Source of the DNA: Trema orientale
Lineage: Eukaryota > Streptophyta > Magnoliopsida > Rosales > Cannabaceae
Assembly (NCBI GenBank): GCA_002914845.1
Contig: JXTC01000155.1
Location: forward strand, 359,136 to 423,135
Direction: 5' to 3'
Length of the DNA: 64,000 nt
Shown: positions 1 through 10,938 of the stretch, piece after piece
Position numbering within the stretch: position 1 is the first letter of the stretch
Layout of the letters: the number at the start of each line of letters is the position of its first letter
Made by a program: the position numbers and the translations under genes
The notes under the pieces: generated by a model
What the model saw: only the letters and a program-made list of their open reading frames with translations
Database searches by the model: none
What the model was told of the DNA's origin: nothing

Positions 1-849
1 AAAGAAAAACTCATTTCTAGAATTAGAATGGAAATATGTGAAATTCCACATATAAATTAGAATAAGAATGGAAGTAGCTGAGATTGACTTTTTATTGCAA
101 TTAATTTTCAACTTATTCAAGTATATTTATTAATGGAGTAAAAATAAGAGTACCCATTAAATATATATGTAGGTGCTTCTTAATAAGTATTTTAATTTGA
201 ATCGTTTGATTTTGATAAGAAGGCTATAATGAATTGCTTAATTATACAAAAAACAATCTATTAAATTTAGTGCTTCTATAAAAATAGGTCATTTACTGTT
301 TTATACGATGGGAAACCTATTTGTTACCTACTGAGTTGTATTGTTTTTCAATTATACTCCACTAATTAGTTGATTCCTAGCAACTCAGTCTCATTCTATT
401 TGCTCATTAAAATTCGACTTTAAAATCAAAATTTACTATGTAATGTGTAATCATTTCAAATTAAAGGTAATTTTAAAAAAATAAACATTAAAATTAAGTT
501 GACATGATTATACATGATAATATAAAACCAAAGTTAATTAAAAAAATTAAAATTATTGTTATAATGCGTTATGATTTCAAATTAAAATAATTGAAATTAA
601 AAAATCAAAATTGACATGCATGGTAATACATAGTAAGTTTATTATTTTTAGGGAACGTAATAATTACACATTAAAGGTAATAAAAAATTGAAATTTAAAA
701 TCTAATATAGTAATTCATAATTATTTGAGATAAACAGTGGTTTCTGAAATAAACTTCAAAACTAAAATTAAAAAAATGGTTGAAACAAATTTATAGAAAA
801 GTGTGTGCGTGTATGAGTAGTGTGTTATATTAAGATCACTCTCAGTATA
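1..849. other. AT-rich intergenic sequence, no gene seen
   Basis: This stretch is very AT-rich with many short A and T runs. I see no extended reading frame, tRNA-like fold or clear transposon terminus in it. Confidence 0.6.
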
Positions 850-1530
850 GGGTTAATAATAATAATAACCCCTGAATTATACCTATTGTACTACTTTGGT
901 TCTCAAACTTTCAACTTATACAGTAATGACCTTTGAATTATGCAATTGTTTCTGCAATGATCCCTTTGTCACAAGTTATTAGTTTTTTAACAGAAAATAG
1001 TCTTGAACAAATCGTATAATTAGGCATTATTAATTTTTATGAATCAAAATCTTATTCTCAGCCACCACCGAGCGAGTGGCCTAGTGGTGGTCATTGTTTC
1101 CCGGGGGCATGAGGTCCCGGGTTCGAACTGGGTGACCCCCTCCGGGGGGTCTTAAATGTGAGGGTACCTACCTGCCAGCCCATGCCCGGTCCTCTAACCC
1201 CGGGTGCCGTTACCACTAGTTGCTCGGTTGGGGTTCAGGTGACTCACTCCACCATCCGGTGGTGGCGACCCGGCCGATAGGGTCTTGGGGAACATTCCTG
1301 AGCAGGGTTGGAGCTCCTATGGTCACGCCCAGGGAGGGTTGCCACGCTGGTCGCCCCCTCCTCCCCTTTTCGTTATCAAAAAAAATCTCATTCTCAGCCA
1401 TAATTACCAAATTATATACGCTTTGTACATGATTCATTTATGTTAAAAATTAACATTTTGTAGAGGAAAAACAGTTATATTGCTGTAGTAATTGCGTAAG
1501 TCTTGGTATTTTACAATATAAGTTGAAAAT
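850..1530. mobile_element. Small TIR element (MITE-like), copy 1, interrupted by a SINE
   Basis: The left end begins GGGTTAATAATAATAATAAC and runs into CCTGAATTATACC. The same sequence family recurs at about 39958-40469, where the right end reads ATAATTCAGGGTAACCC, so the family has inverted ends of the type GGGTTA...TAACCC. Shared internal blocks include the stretch after the left end, a GAATTATGCAATTGTT-like block and ACAATATAAGTTGAAAATTC. Copy 1 lacks the last part of the right end. A SINE is inserted in its middle. No coding capacity is visible. The superfamily is not assigned. Confidence 0.6.
1065..1383 (+). mobile_element. tRNA-derived SINE with target-site duplication
   Basis: A GC-rich island of about 320 bp sits in AT-rich DNA. 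It has a box A-like motif (GTGGCCTAGTGG, about 1077-1088) and a box B motif (GGTTCGAACT, about 1120-1129) at the spacing of a pol III promoter, and it ends in an A-rich tail. It is flanked by a 17-bp direct repeat, AATCTTATTCTCAGCCA at 1048-1064 and AATCTCATTCTCAGCCA at 1384-1400, with one mismatch. That is a typical LINE-mediated target-site duplication. The rest of the body does not fold as a tRNA, so it is not a functional tRNA gene. The open frames on both strands here follow from GC richness and are not genes. Confidence 0.85.
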
Positions 1531-1820
1531 TCTTATTTTTTCTGATGTTTTTAATTTAATTTCTTTTAATATGAATTAGATATATTTTTTGGCCATAATA
1601 TGGGATCGTGAGTTTAAATTTTTTTTATGAGGAATTAAAATTAATGAAAGTTAGAATAATAGAAGAATTTTAATGGAGTTTGATTAAAAAAATAAATAAG
1701 AACTAAAAACTAAAATAAGAACTAGTTTAAGTTTCTCGTTTTTTTTCTGTTTCTAGAATTTGTCTATTTTCTTAGTTGTGTTTAATTGCTTATCTATAAA
1801 TAGGTCATCTACGTAATGGT
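1531..1820. other. AT-rich spacer, nothing recognised
   Basis: No gene, repeat terminus or RNA feature could be supported between the first small element and the CACTA transposon. Confidence 0.5.
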
Positions 1821-2000
1821 CACTACAAAAAAAGATAGACTTAACGGCTGGAATTAAGGACCGCCGTTAAACTAGACTGGAAGCACTTTCTCAGCAATTT
1901 TGGTCCAACCGTTGAGAAAGGCTGAGTTTTTTAAAAACTTTTTCTCGGCGATTGGAGCAGAACCGCCGAGAACATTATTAAAAAAGTAGAACCGCCGTTA
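1821..2000. repeat. CACTA left terminal and subterminal repeats
   Basis: The terminal CACTA motif is followed by closely spaced variants of CCGCCGTTAAA and CCGCCGAGAA in both orientations, spaced some tens of bases apart. In this family such repeats bind the small regulatory transposase (TNPA-like). That role is inferred from family knowledge. The matching block lies at 9945-10152. Confidence 0.7.
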
Positions 2001-3052
2001 AAGACCATTTGGAGAGGGCCGAGAGCAGCTCGACCCTCACTTTTTCTTCCCCTTCTTCTTCCAGCCACCGAACTCGTTCTCTTCCCCCTCTTCCGCGCAC
2101 AACGGCTCCTATTCCGACCTGTTTTCTAGCCAAAATCACCTCCATTTAGCTCAAATTATTTCATTTGATCTGGATAAGCTTTATATGCTTGAATTTTTTA
2201 CGATTTGTTTGTATTTTAACAGTTTTTTTAACCTAGAATTCGTTTAGAAAATTTTATGATTAACCGCTGCAATTCCCGAGTAATGTATAATCTTATTATT
2301 TTTTTGTGTATGTTTTAGTTGTTTTCAGTTCTACTTTGATCGGGAATATCAATTTTAGCATCAAATTCATAGTATTATTGCATTTTATGTCAGTTGGAGG
2401 TAATTTTTTTTTAATTTTTTATTTGATCCGAATTTTTTTATGTCAAATGTGATTGTGATTTTGTGTATTTTTTTGTATTAGGTTCTAGTTTGAATGGGTA
2501 TAGCAAGTTTAGCATCAAATTTTGAGTATTGTTAGATTTTAGGTGACTTTGAGGTAATTTTATTTTATTTTTGTATTTAATCTAAAATTTCCTTTAATTA
2601 TAGAAATTGAAATGAAATGTATATTATTATGATGTTTTTGTAATAGTCATTAACAATTATAGTTTGTTAATATGACCATATTGTCATGAATTGCTTAATT
2701 TTACTTAATTTTATGTGATTTTACTACATATGTATTATTATTTATTTGATAGATTATATAGTTACTAATTTTAGATAGATAATATTTTGAATTTACATAA
2801 TGCTTAGTTGAAAAAAGATAAGCGTTAATAAAATTAGTTAGTTGTTAAGTTACTAACTTTGTTAATTTAATACAAAGTATAAAATGGAATGAATTTAGAG
2901 GTTTATAAAGTTGGAATGTGATACATTGAGTTGAGTTTGAAGTATAGATTAGTGGTATACATTATTTTTTGTAAGGAGTTAGTCAATTTTTAAGCAAAAA
3001 CTCTATCGAAATTTAGTTAGAATTTTAATGATTAGTAATGGATAAAAGTTGA

Positions 3053-5544
3053 ATGACAAAGAGTAGATTATTAAAAGAGTATGAAGATGGAGTTACACAT
3101 TTCCTAAGATATGCTAAAGAAAATGGTGTAGATTATAATATGATTCCATGTCTATATATTAAGTGTGGTAACATTAATTATATGAGAGATGTCGACGTAA
3201 ATGGACATTTATTTTTTAATGGAATAGATACATCTTATACGAGATGGATATGGCATAGAGAACCCGCAAGTAAAGAAAATTTCCCTAATAAAAGAGCTCA
3301 AAAGGAATATGTTTCTGAGGAATACGAAGATCATCCTGTAGATATAGTTAATGATATTGAAGAAAACTTTACTAATCATCCGGATGAATTCATGAAATTA
3401 GTGGAGGATGCGGAGAAAGATCTCTATCCTGGTTTAAAAATCACCAAATTGTCATTTTTGGTTAGGATTTACAATTTAAAAACTCATAATGGGTGGATCG
3501 ATAGTGAATTTTCTCAATTGCTTTTATTATTAGAAGAGGTATTCCCAAAAAAATAACAACATACTTACTTCTATATATGAGGTGAAAAAAACATTGTGCT
3601 CAATGGGCATGGAGTATGAAAAGATACATAGTTGTCCAAATGATTGCATATTGTACCACAAAAAGTTTGCAGATGCAAGTAGTTGTCCTGTATGCAAAAG
3701 TTTGAGATGGAATGTTATAAAGCACTCTAACCAAGAGAAGAAAAGGGTCCCAGCAAAAGTGTTGTAGTGTATTCCATCTATTCCTCGATTTAGACGGTTG
3801 TTTCGGAATGAAAAAACATGCTAAAAGTTTGATATGACATAATGAAGAAAGAATCAAAGATGGAAAACTTTGGCATCCCATAGATTCTTTTGCTTGGAGA
3901 AAAATAGATGACATATAGTCAATAATAAAAGAAGATCCTAAAAATCTCAGACTTGGTCTTTCGGCTGATGGCATAAACCCTCATAGTTCAATGAGTAGTA
4001 ATTATAGTTGTTGACTAGTTATACTTGTTATTTATAATCTTCCTCCCTTGTTGTGCATGAAAAGAAGATGTACAATACTCACTCTGTTAATCTCAGGATC
4101 TAAATATCCTGGGAATGATATAGATGTTTATTTGGCACCGTTGATAGACGATTTAAAAAGTCTATGGGATGGAGTCGATTGTTATGATGCAAGAAAAAAG
4201 AAGAGATTTAATTTGAGGGCGGTACTATTATGTATAATCAATGATTTTTCTACATATGGTAATTTGTTTAGGCATTGTGTAAAGAGTTATAAAGCATGCC
4301 CAATATATAGTGAGCATACATATGCAATAAGATTAAAGCACTGTAATAAAGAAGCTTATATAAGACATCGACGATTCCTATCTCTTGATCATACTTATCG
4401 TAAATACATGAAGTGTTTTAATGGGAAAAAAGAGATGGAAAGTGGTCCTAATCCATTAAGCGGTGAGGAAGTTTTTGAACAAGTTAGTCGAATAGTTAAT
4501 AAATTTAGAAAAGTTGTAAAAGAAAAGAGCCAAAGAAATAAGAAAGAAAAGGGAAAAATGACACAAGACATAGAAAAGCAAGAAACAAAGAGTGGCTATT
4601 AGAAAGATATATCTATTTTCTTTGAGTTAGAATATTGGAAGCATAATATTTTGCGGCACAATCTTGATGTCATGCATTTTGAGAAGAATGTATGTGATAG
4701 TATTACTGGGACTTTGCTTAACATATCCGGAAAAATAAAAGATGGTATTGCTGCTAGTCTTGATCTCGTGAAAATAGGAGTAAGAAAAGAGTTAGCTCCT
4801 AAATTAGGTGAGAAGCAAATATTTTTACCGACAGCTTGTTTTAATTTGACAAAAGAAGAGAAGCGTCAAATATGTGAGACTTTAGCCAATATAGAAGTTC
4901 CAGATGGTTATTCCTCAAATATTCGCAACTTGGTGTCTATGAAAGATTTAAGACTAAGTGGGTTGAAGTCACATGATTGTCATGCATTAATGCAACAATT
5001 ATTTCCAGTTGCAATCCATGGAATTTCTCAAAATTATGTCAGATTCGTGATCATGAGATTATGTTTTTTCTTCAATGTTATTTGTGCTAAAGCAGTGGAT
5101 ATAACCAGGTTGGAATCACTACAAAAAGAAATTGTCATTACATTATGTCTTCTCGAGCAATATTTTCCTCTGTCATTCTTTGATAGTATGGTTCATTTAA
5201 CTGTACATTTAGTAAGGGAAATTCAGTTAGGTGGCCCAATTTGTTTGTGATGGATATATCCAATTAAAAGATTAATGAAAATTTACAAGGGGTATGTTAG
5301 AAATCAGAATCGTCCTGAGTCATGTATAGTTGAATGTTACATAACTGAAGAAGCTGTAGAATTTTTTTCAGAGTATATTGGTCATGCTCAGACTATTGGT
5401 ATTCAAAAACCTCGACAGTCAGCGGAATTTCAAAGGAAAAGTGTAGATGTTGGTGATCTCACTTTTGTTGATCGCAAAGATTTAGAGCTAGCTCATAGGA
5501 TTGTGCTAGAAAATACAGTAGATGTTCAACCTTATATCAAGTAA
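3053..5544 (+). pseudogene. CACTA transposase (TNP2-like), degenerate
   Basis: The first block (3053-3556) matches the plant transposase-associated domain: an SRLLKEYEDGV start, a CLYIKCGN cysteine motif and an HLFFNGIDTSYTRWIWH motif. The next blocks (3582-3767, about 3770-4050 with stops, and 4048-4602) match the Transposase_21 core, including a CPNDCILYHKKF...CPVC cysteine pair, SGSKYPGNDIDVYLAPLIDDL and FNLRAVLLCIINDFSTYGN. Block 4651-5250 (RHNLDVMHFEKNVCDSI...) and block 5275-5544 correspond to the DUF4218 region. Frame breaks and in-frame stops (for example around 3766, 3835, 3918, 4012 and 4602) show it is dead. It would have cut and moved the element by binding its ends. The domain matches come from recognised motifs, not a search. 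Confidence 0.85.
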
Positions 5545-5904
5545 GTACAATTAACTTCTTTGATTCATAAATTTATTGATGCTCTTAGTTGTTGCAATAA
5601 GATTCTTAAGAAATGGTTGTATATACAATGACTATTTAAAATATGTAAAACAAAAAATCATTTAAAGAGAGAAAAATAGATACAAGAAGAACATCATAGG
5701 ACATTCACAAACTGGTTAAGAAAAAGGTATGGGCAAGATGACATAGTTAGTTCTTTTGTCTATAAAATATATCAACACTAACAATGAGTCTTTTGTATTT
5801 TGATTTTTTTTTTTTTTTTTGTAATTAAGGTTAGAATTGATTTGGCCAATCCAAATACTAAAGCATCTGAAGAATTGAAATAGATTGCAAAAGGTTTCAC
5901 AAAT

Positions 5905-6475
5905 ATGTCTACTAAGCATGAGGCATACGTTATCAATGGTCAACGTTTTAATACCAAGTCTCGTGATGATATGCGGGCTAATCAGAATAGTGGAGTTAGT
6001 ATTATTGCACAAATCATGCACTTTGCTAGTGCTAAGGATAAGAACCTTATTGAAGGAAGTATGACCTACTACGGAGTACTAAAAGAGATATGGGAGCTCG
6101 ACTATTGTGCATTTAGGGTCCCGGTTTTTAAATATGATTGGGTTGAAAGTAATCATGGGGTCAAAGTTGATAATTTCGGCTTTAAGTTGGTTAACCTACA
6201 GAGAGTAGGTCAGAAAGATGATCCCTTCATTTTAGCCTCACAAGTAAAACAAGTATTTTATATTACTGACCCATTAGATAGTGATTAGTCTGTAGTACTT
6301 TCCACGAAACTAAGAAACATGAGAAACAGTGATGATCTTATAGAAGTTGAAGTATTTGATGAGCTTAACACAATTGATATAGCTTTGGGAGATATTGATG
6401 GTTTCAATACTGTTAAAGGAACTACAGGTCTATATTCTTGGGATTATGATGATGGTACATGGATTAATATTAGCT
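5905..6475 (+). pseudogene. CACTA transposase C-terminal part (DUF4216-like)
   Basis: The open frame at 5905-6288 contains YGVLKEIWELDYCAFRVPVF followed by KYDWV...DNFGFKLVNLQR and a segment ending in VFYITDP. This is the usual pattern of the DUF4216 domain at the end of CACTA TNP2 proteins. A stop at 6286-6288 is followed by related sequence to about 6475. Together with the 3053-5544 blocks it belonged to one transposase gene, now split by stops and probably by former introns. Confidence is high for the family and low for exact ends. Confidence 0.75.
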
Positions 6476-6659
6476 GAGACAAAATAATATAAGGTTAATT
6501 AAATATGTATATGTTTTATCATGTGCTTATTTTCATTATTTTATTTTATTTATTTAGGTCGATAGGAGACCATTCAGATGGGGATCATACAGAGCATCAT
6601 AAAAAAAAAAAAAAAAAAAAGGCAAAAAGAGGGGCTACACAGTGTAAAAAATCATAAAA

Positions 6660-9585
6660 ATGAGGAATAGGGGAGAACTAGTTCCTTTAGAGTGGAACAC
6701 ATTGAGCCAACCAGTTGGGCATTGGGCACCAAGATTTGAGTCATATCTTGGTTGGTTAACTCATATCAAAGTCCCAATTACTATACCTGATTGGCCTAAT
6801 ATTCCAGAGGAGGTTTATACTGTCATATGGGATGACTTGAGAGTAAGTTATCTACTAACTTGTTTCATATCATATTTTATTTGTTTATACTACCATAGGG
6901 CCTAATTCAAGTTTTGTTTGATTTTGTTATTTAGTACGTTCCTAGAAATTGATAGTTAAGGTAGTAGAGCTTATGTGTGGTTATCAATGAGTAAGAAATG
7001 GCATGACCAGAATTCATCATTGACTAGTAAATATGTTAGGAGGTACTTCAAAGATGTTATATAGGCTGCAAAAAATCTAAATGCATTAATAGTTCCACCA
7101 ACGAGCAATTGTTACATCCCAACTTTTTAGAGTTAAGGAAGAAAAACTAAGAAAGACATACAAAACAACAATATCCACACCGCACTTCTCGTAAGTCTTT
7201 CGCAAGGTAGGAAAAAGAAATGCAAGAAGAAGAAGGAAGTGTATATCCAGTTGAACAGGCTAAGCTGTGGAGAAAATTCAGACAAAATCCAAAAGGAGAA
7301 TATGTAGATGATAGTATAAGAAAAAAAGGCGACATAATTGTAAGTTCTATTCAAAAACGTACTTTAGTGTTTATAACTTAAAATTTGATTAACTAAATAA
7401 TGTGTTTACTACTTTTATAGGATATATTATATGAGCTATGGAACAAGGTAACGATCGTTGAAATTAGATCTAATGATATTCTTACTCAAGTATTGGGAAC
7501 TCCTGAGCACCCAGGTCATGTTCGAGGTAAAGGTAAATTTGTAGCACAAAGAAAAATATTCAGAAGGCATGGTGGAGGATTAAGAGAATTACAAGGATGC
7601 CAATTTTCACTATTTGAGACAAAGAGACAAAGCATGGGAGAAGAAAATTAGTAAGTTAGAAAGATTGTACGAAGAACGCCTCCAAAAGCAAGAGATTACA
7701 TTGCAAAAAAGATTTGACAAGTTTCAAAACATGATTTTAAAATCTATCGGTGTACTTGAAAAAATGAATCCAAAAGCTAGTGTCCATGAGTCCAAAATTG
7801 ATGTTGAAGATGCCGAGATGGATATTAATGATCCCGAAGAATCTGAATTTGATGCTACGATGCCCGAAGTAGAAGACAATAGTGCAACACTAATCTCGGT
7901 AAAAACTATACTAACGTACTTTTTCTAGCTCTTTATATTTATACTATATAATTGTACTAATATATTCAATATGCAGTATACACCGTGCAAGTTGATGGTA
8001 GAGCCAAATAACGAGATAATTACTGTCGGTTTCATTATGAACACTAGAGCAACTACTGTTCATGGGATGGATTTAAGCAAGGATCATATTCGAGTTTCAA
8101 TCAAAGAGGTGTTCAACAAGCACGCAGTCCTCCCGATTCCCATTCCATCTGCTGATATTTTCCTAGTTTTAATACAATGTACATCAGTCTAACTAATTAA
8201 AATATAGCCACAAAGGAAGAAAAATATGTCATCACCCATATAGTCAGTGGCTCAATCTCAACAGAAAGAAACGGTTCCTTCATCATCATCTAGTGCTAAG
8301 CCCGTGCATTTAGGATTGCCTACACAAACTCTTTATCTTCCCCCGACATTGAAGTCTTTATATTCAACAATTTTAAAATTTAACATTAAGTTCAATGTTA
8401 CAATACCGATGGAACAAGAGATATGTGAGATGAAGGAACATCAACTTTATGTGGGAACGGAGGACATACTACAGTTCTCTCTTCTCCAAGAGATTTGTGC
8501 TACCTGCATCTCGGTGCATATCAAGTAAGTATACTAATATATTTTCTTTTATTTTTTTATACATATTGCATATTTTCTTAATTTATAGTAACATAATATA
8601 TTTTTGGTTTCTAATTAGGTACTTATACCATGAACTCTTAAGTTTGGAAATTGCATATTTTCATAATTTATAGTAGCATAATATATTTTTGGTTTCTAAT
8701 TAGGTACTTGTACCATGAATTCTTGAGTTTGGAATGATTGCACTTATTTCAATTTGTTGATCCTGCTATCATATCTAAAGTTCCCGATGCAAAGAATGAT
8801 AGTCGTCCCCATGATCTTGTACAAAGATTCCATGTAGCGAGCAAAAGAATGCTATTAGTAGCTCCTTATATTCTTGAGTAAATATTATCTTTCTTTGACT
8901 AAAATATTGTATAGTTGAGTTGTTTATGTTTTCTTGTAGTTATAATTAGTTACATTGCTTTAAATAGGCAACACTAGATATTGATGGTGGCCCAAGAAAA
9001 TATTTATTTCTTTGATCTACTTGGACAACGACTAAGATAGGATGCCCAAAATCTCATAAATTGGTTAGTATAGTTTATAATTTAATATACTTAACATATG
9101 TTTATCTATTTAATCCATCAGTAATATAACATATGTTTTCTTTTAGTGTATTCCAAATATATAATGCGGACAAGTAAACGAGGGGACAACGACCAAGGTG
9201 GTCTGCAATTAAGATATGAGCTATAACGATTATAATATGTACTTATTAATCTTTTGATGTTTATATATTTTAACTATATTATAGTCATAGTATCCATCTC
9301 AACACAATTACATAGAGTGTGGTTTTTTATGTCTTGCGTATGATGCAAAACTTGGTGAAGGATAATAGTTCAGTAGATTATATTTGATTAAATGTAAGTA
9401 TCTTGATACTTTACTTTGTTTGTGTGAAAGTATTTAAGTTCACACATGTACTTGTCATTTTTAGTTACTAAATTTGATTTGTGTTTATAAACTTATAGTG
9501 TCACGGCCAAAAAATTTATTTAGTAGACGACATCAATGAAATACATGAAGAATGGGCCGTAATAATAACTAATCATCTATGATTG
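6660..9585 (+). pseudogene. CACTA second gene: coiled-coil and Ulp1-like protease remnant
   Basis: At 6660 an open frame begins MRNRGELVPLEWN and reads into GHWAPRFESYLGWLTHIKVP, the N-terminal pattern of the second CACTA protein (Transposase_24-like). The block at 7614-7928 is a charged coiled coil (EKKISKLERLYEERLQKQ). Later fragments at 8740-9585 resemble a Ulp1/SENP-type cysteine protease end. Near 9300, SQHNYIECGFF matches the Q...xCG catalytic-cysteine motif, with Glu where Asp is usual before Cys. Near 9535, EIHEEWA matches the family's C-terminus. Frames are broken repeatedly and several GT/AG sites suggest former introns. The role of the Ulp1-like part in these transposons is not well established. 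Confidence 0.7.
8567..8741 (+). repeat. Imperfect tandem duplication (about 86 bp) inside the CACTA second gene
   Basis: The segment starting GCATATTTTCTTAATTTATA and ending near AAGTTTGGAA is followed directly by a second copy with a few substitutions. Each copy ends with TTCTAATTAGGTACTT and an ATACCATGAA/GTACCATGAA block, so a probable 3' splice site and the start of an exon were duplicated. It lies in dead transposon sequence. Confidence 0.75.
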
Positions 9586-10152
9586 GTCTCGATTGGTTAG
9601 ACTATATTCTTAGACTTAGTTTTTGGTATAATTTATTGGAATTATATTGCAAGTGTTAGTGATATGCTCAAGTATTAGGTTATATTTCTAATTCATTGAC
9701 TTTATGTATGTTAGATTAGTCTAACCTTGAATTTAGTTAATTAACTCGTAAGTGGTAGTGGTATACACATATTGTATTATATTTGTTTATGTAATAACTT
9801 TAGTTGTATATATTTATTTGTGAATTTATTTAGGTCTGGATATTATAGAAGTCGAATGAGAATATTTATGCATGTTTTCATTATGTGGATTTTATAAATT
9901 ACTCAGGAGAAGGGAAAGAAAAAAATTTCCCTTGGGGGTGGCTTTTAACGGTGGATTCCACGGTAACCGCCATTAAAAGTCACACAAACGGTGGGTTAAA
10001 ATCGCCGTAATTGATGACTCTTTCATGACAGTTGATAACGCTATTAAACGTGCCATTTTTTAACGGCATTTGCATTAACGGCGGTTATCAACCGTCGTGA
10101 AATTCTTAATTATCGTGGCTTTTAACCGCCATGATTTTCTGTTTTTGTAGTA

Positions 10153-10855
10153 GTATATTTTTAGGACTATTAATGAATATTGAATGATTATTGAGTTTTC
10201 TCTCTCTATGGGTCTTAATCTCTCTTTGAGTTCTTAATCTAATTCTATTGCTTTTTTACCTTAGTCACCTATTTTTACTTTAATTCTATTCATCCTTTGC
10301 TATTTTACCAATTCTCATTATTTTTTCATATTATCCTACATCAATCAATGCTCTAGTACCATGTAAAATTATTCGACAACAGTCAAAAATTCAATGAAAG
10401 AGGAAGAAAGAGGCATGGGTTTCTTATTGCAACTATTCAAACTAATAACGTGTACGTAAGTATGAGAGTATATATAGCATACAAGCAAAGATAAAAAATT
10501 CTTCCCTTACTATAGAAGTAATTATAAACCTAAATATAATTATTAACAAATATAATTCTATATAATACAATATGGTGCTCCAGATTAGGCCTTTAATGAA
10601 TCCTTTGCTTGATAAATGCAACCGATATATCAATATTCTTCACAGACCAAAAACTTAGTTAGGGAATCAATGATTTGAACACTTACTGAAAAAACAAACC
10701 AGATAACGACCAATAAATAATACTAATAAGGGATTAGTTGGTTGCTTAATTAAGTAGACAAAAGCTGATGACTTCGAGCATATATTATATTGGCCTATTT
10801 AATTAATTTAAGTTTGTTTTATTAAACAATTACCAAGTTGGAGGTTACTAGTGCT
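10153..10855 (+). promoter_or_regulatory. Upstream region of the BURP gene
   Basis: This stretch lies between the CACTA right end and the TATA box of the BURP gene. It is AT-rich with no coding signal. It would hold the proximal promoter of the downstream gene. No specific transcription-factor site is claimed. The CACTA insertion ends only about 0.7 kb before the TATA box. Confidence 0.4.
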
Positions 10856-10863
10856 TATAAAAG
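10856..10863 (+). promoter_or_regulatory. TATA box of the BURP gene
   Basis: TATAAAAG lies 76 bp before the proposed start codon at 10939. That leaves room for a transcription start near 10890 and a 5' leader of about 50 bases. It is the best TATA match near the signal-peptide exon. Confidence 0.6.
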
Positions 10864-10938
10864 CCTAGCAAAGATTAAAATCAACCACACTCGAACATTA
10901 AGAGATACACAGATAAAGCGCTTAAGGCAGAAAGATTA

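Larger units (their letters stand above)
1821..10152 (+). mobile_element. CACTA (En/Spm-type) DNA transposon, near full length but decayed
   Basis: The left terminus is CACTACAAAAA at 1821 and the right terminus is the inverted form TTTTTGTAGTA ending about 10152 (the expected final G reads as A). Both subterminal regions carry many copies of a short motif in both orientations (ACCGCCGTTAAA, AACGGCGG, CCGTTGAG and similar), at about 1845-2000 and 9945-10135. These are typical of the transposase-binding repeats of CACTA elements. The order inside is standard: a TNP2-type transposase first, then a second gene with a Ulp1-like protease end, both on the + strand. Stops and frame breaks show the element is no longer autonomous. 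The 3-bp flanks (GGT and GTA) do not match, so the target duplication has decayed or the right end is off by a base or two. Confidence 0.88.

Noticed and set aside
1077..1130. Possible tRNA gene (box A and box B present)
   Set aside because: The region does not continue into a full cloverleaf with acceptor stem and sits in a 320-bp repeat with target duplication, so it is a SINE head.
1216..1437. Open frames on both strands over a GC-rich island
   Set aside because: They lie inside the tRNA-derived SINE with its flanking duplication. They have no domain and are explained by base composition.
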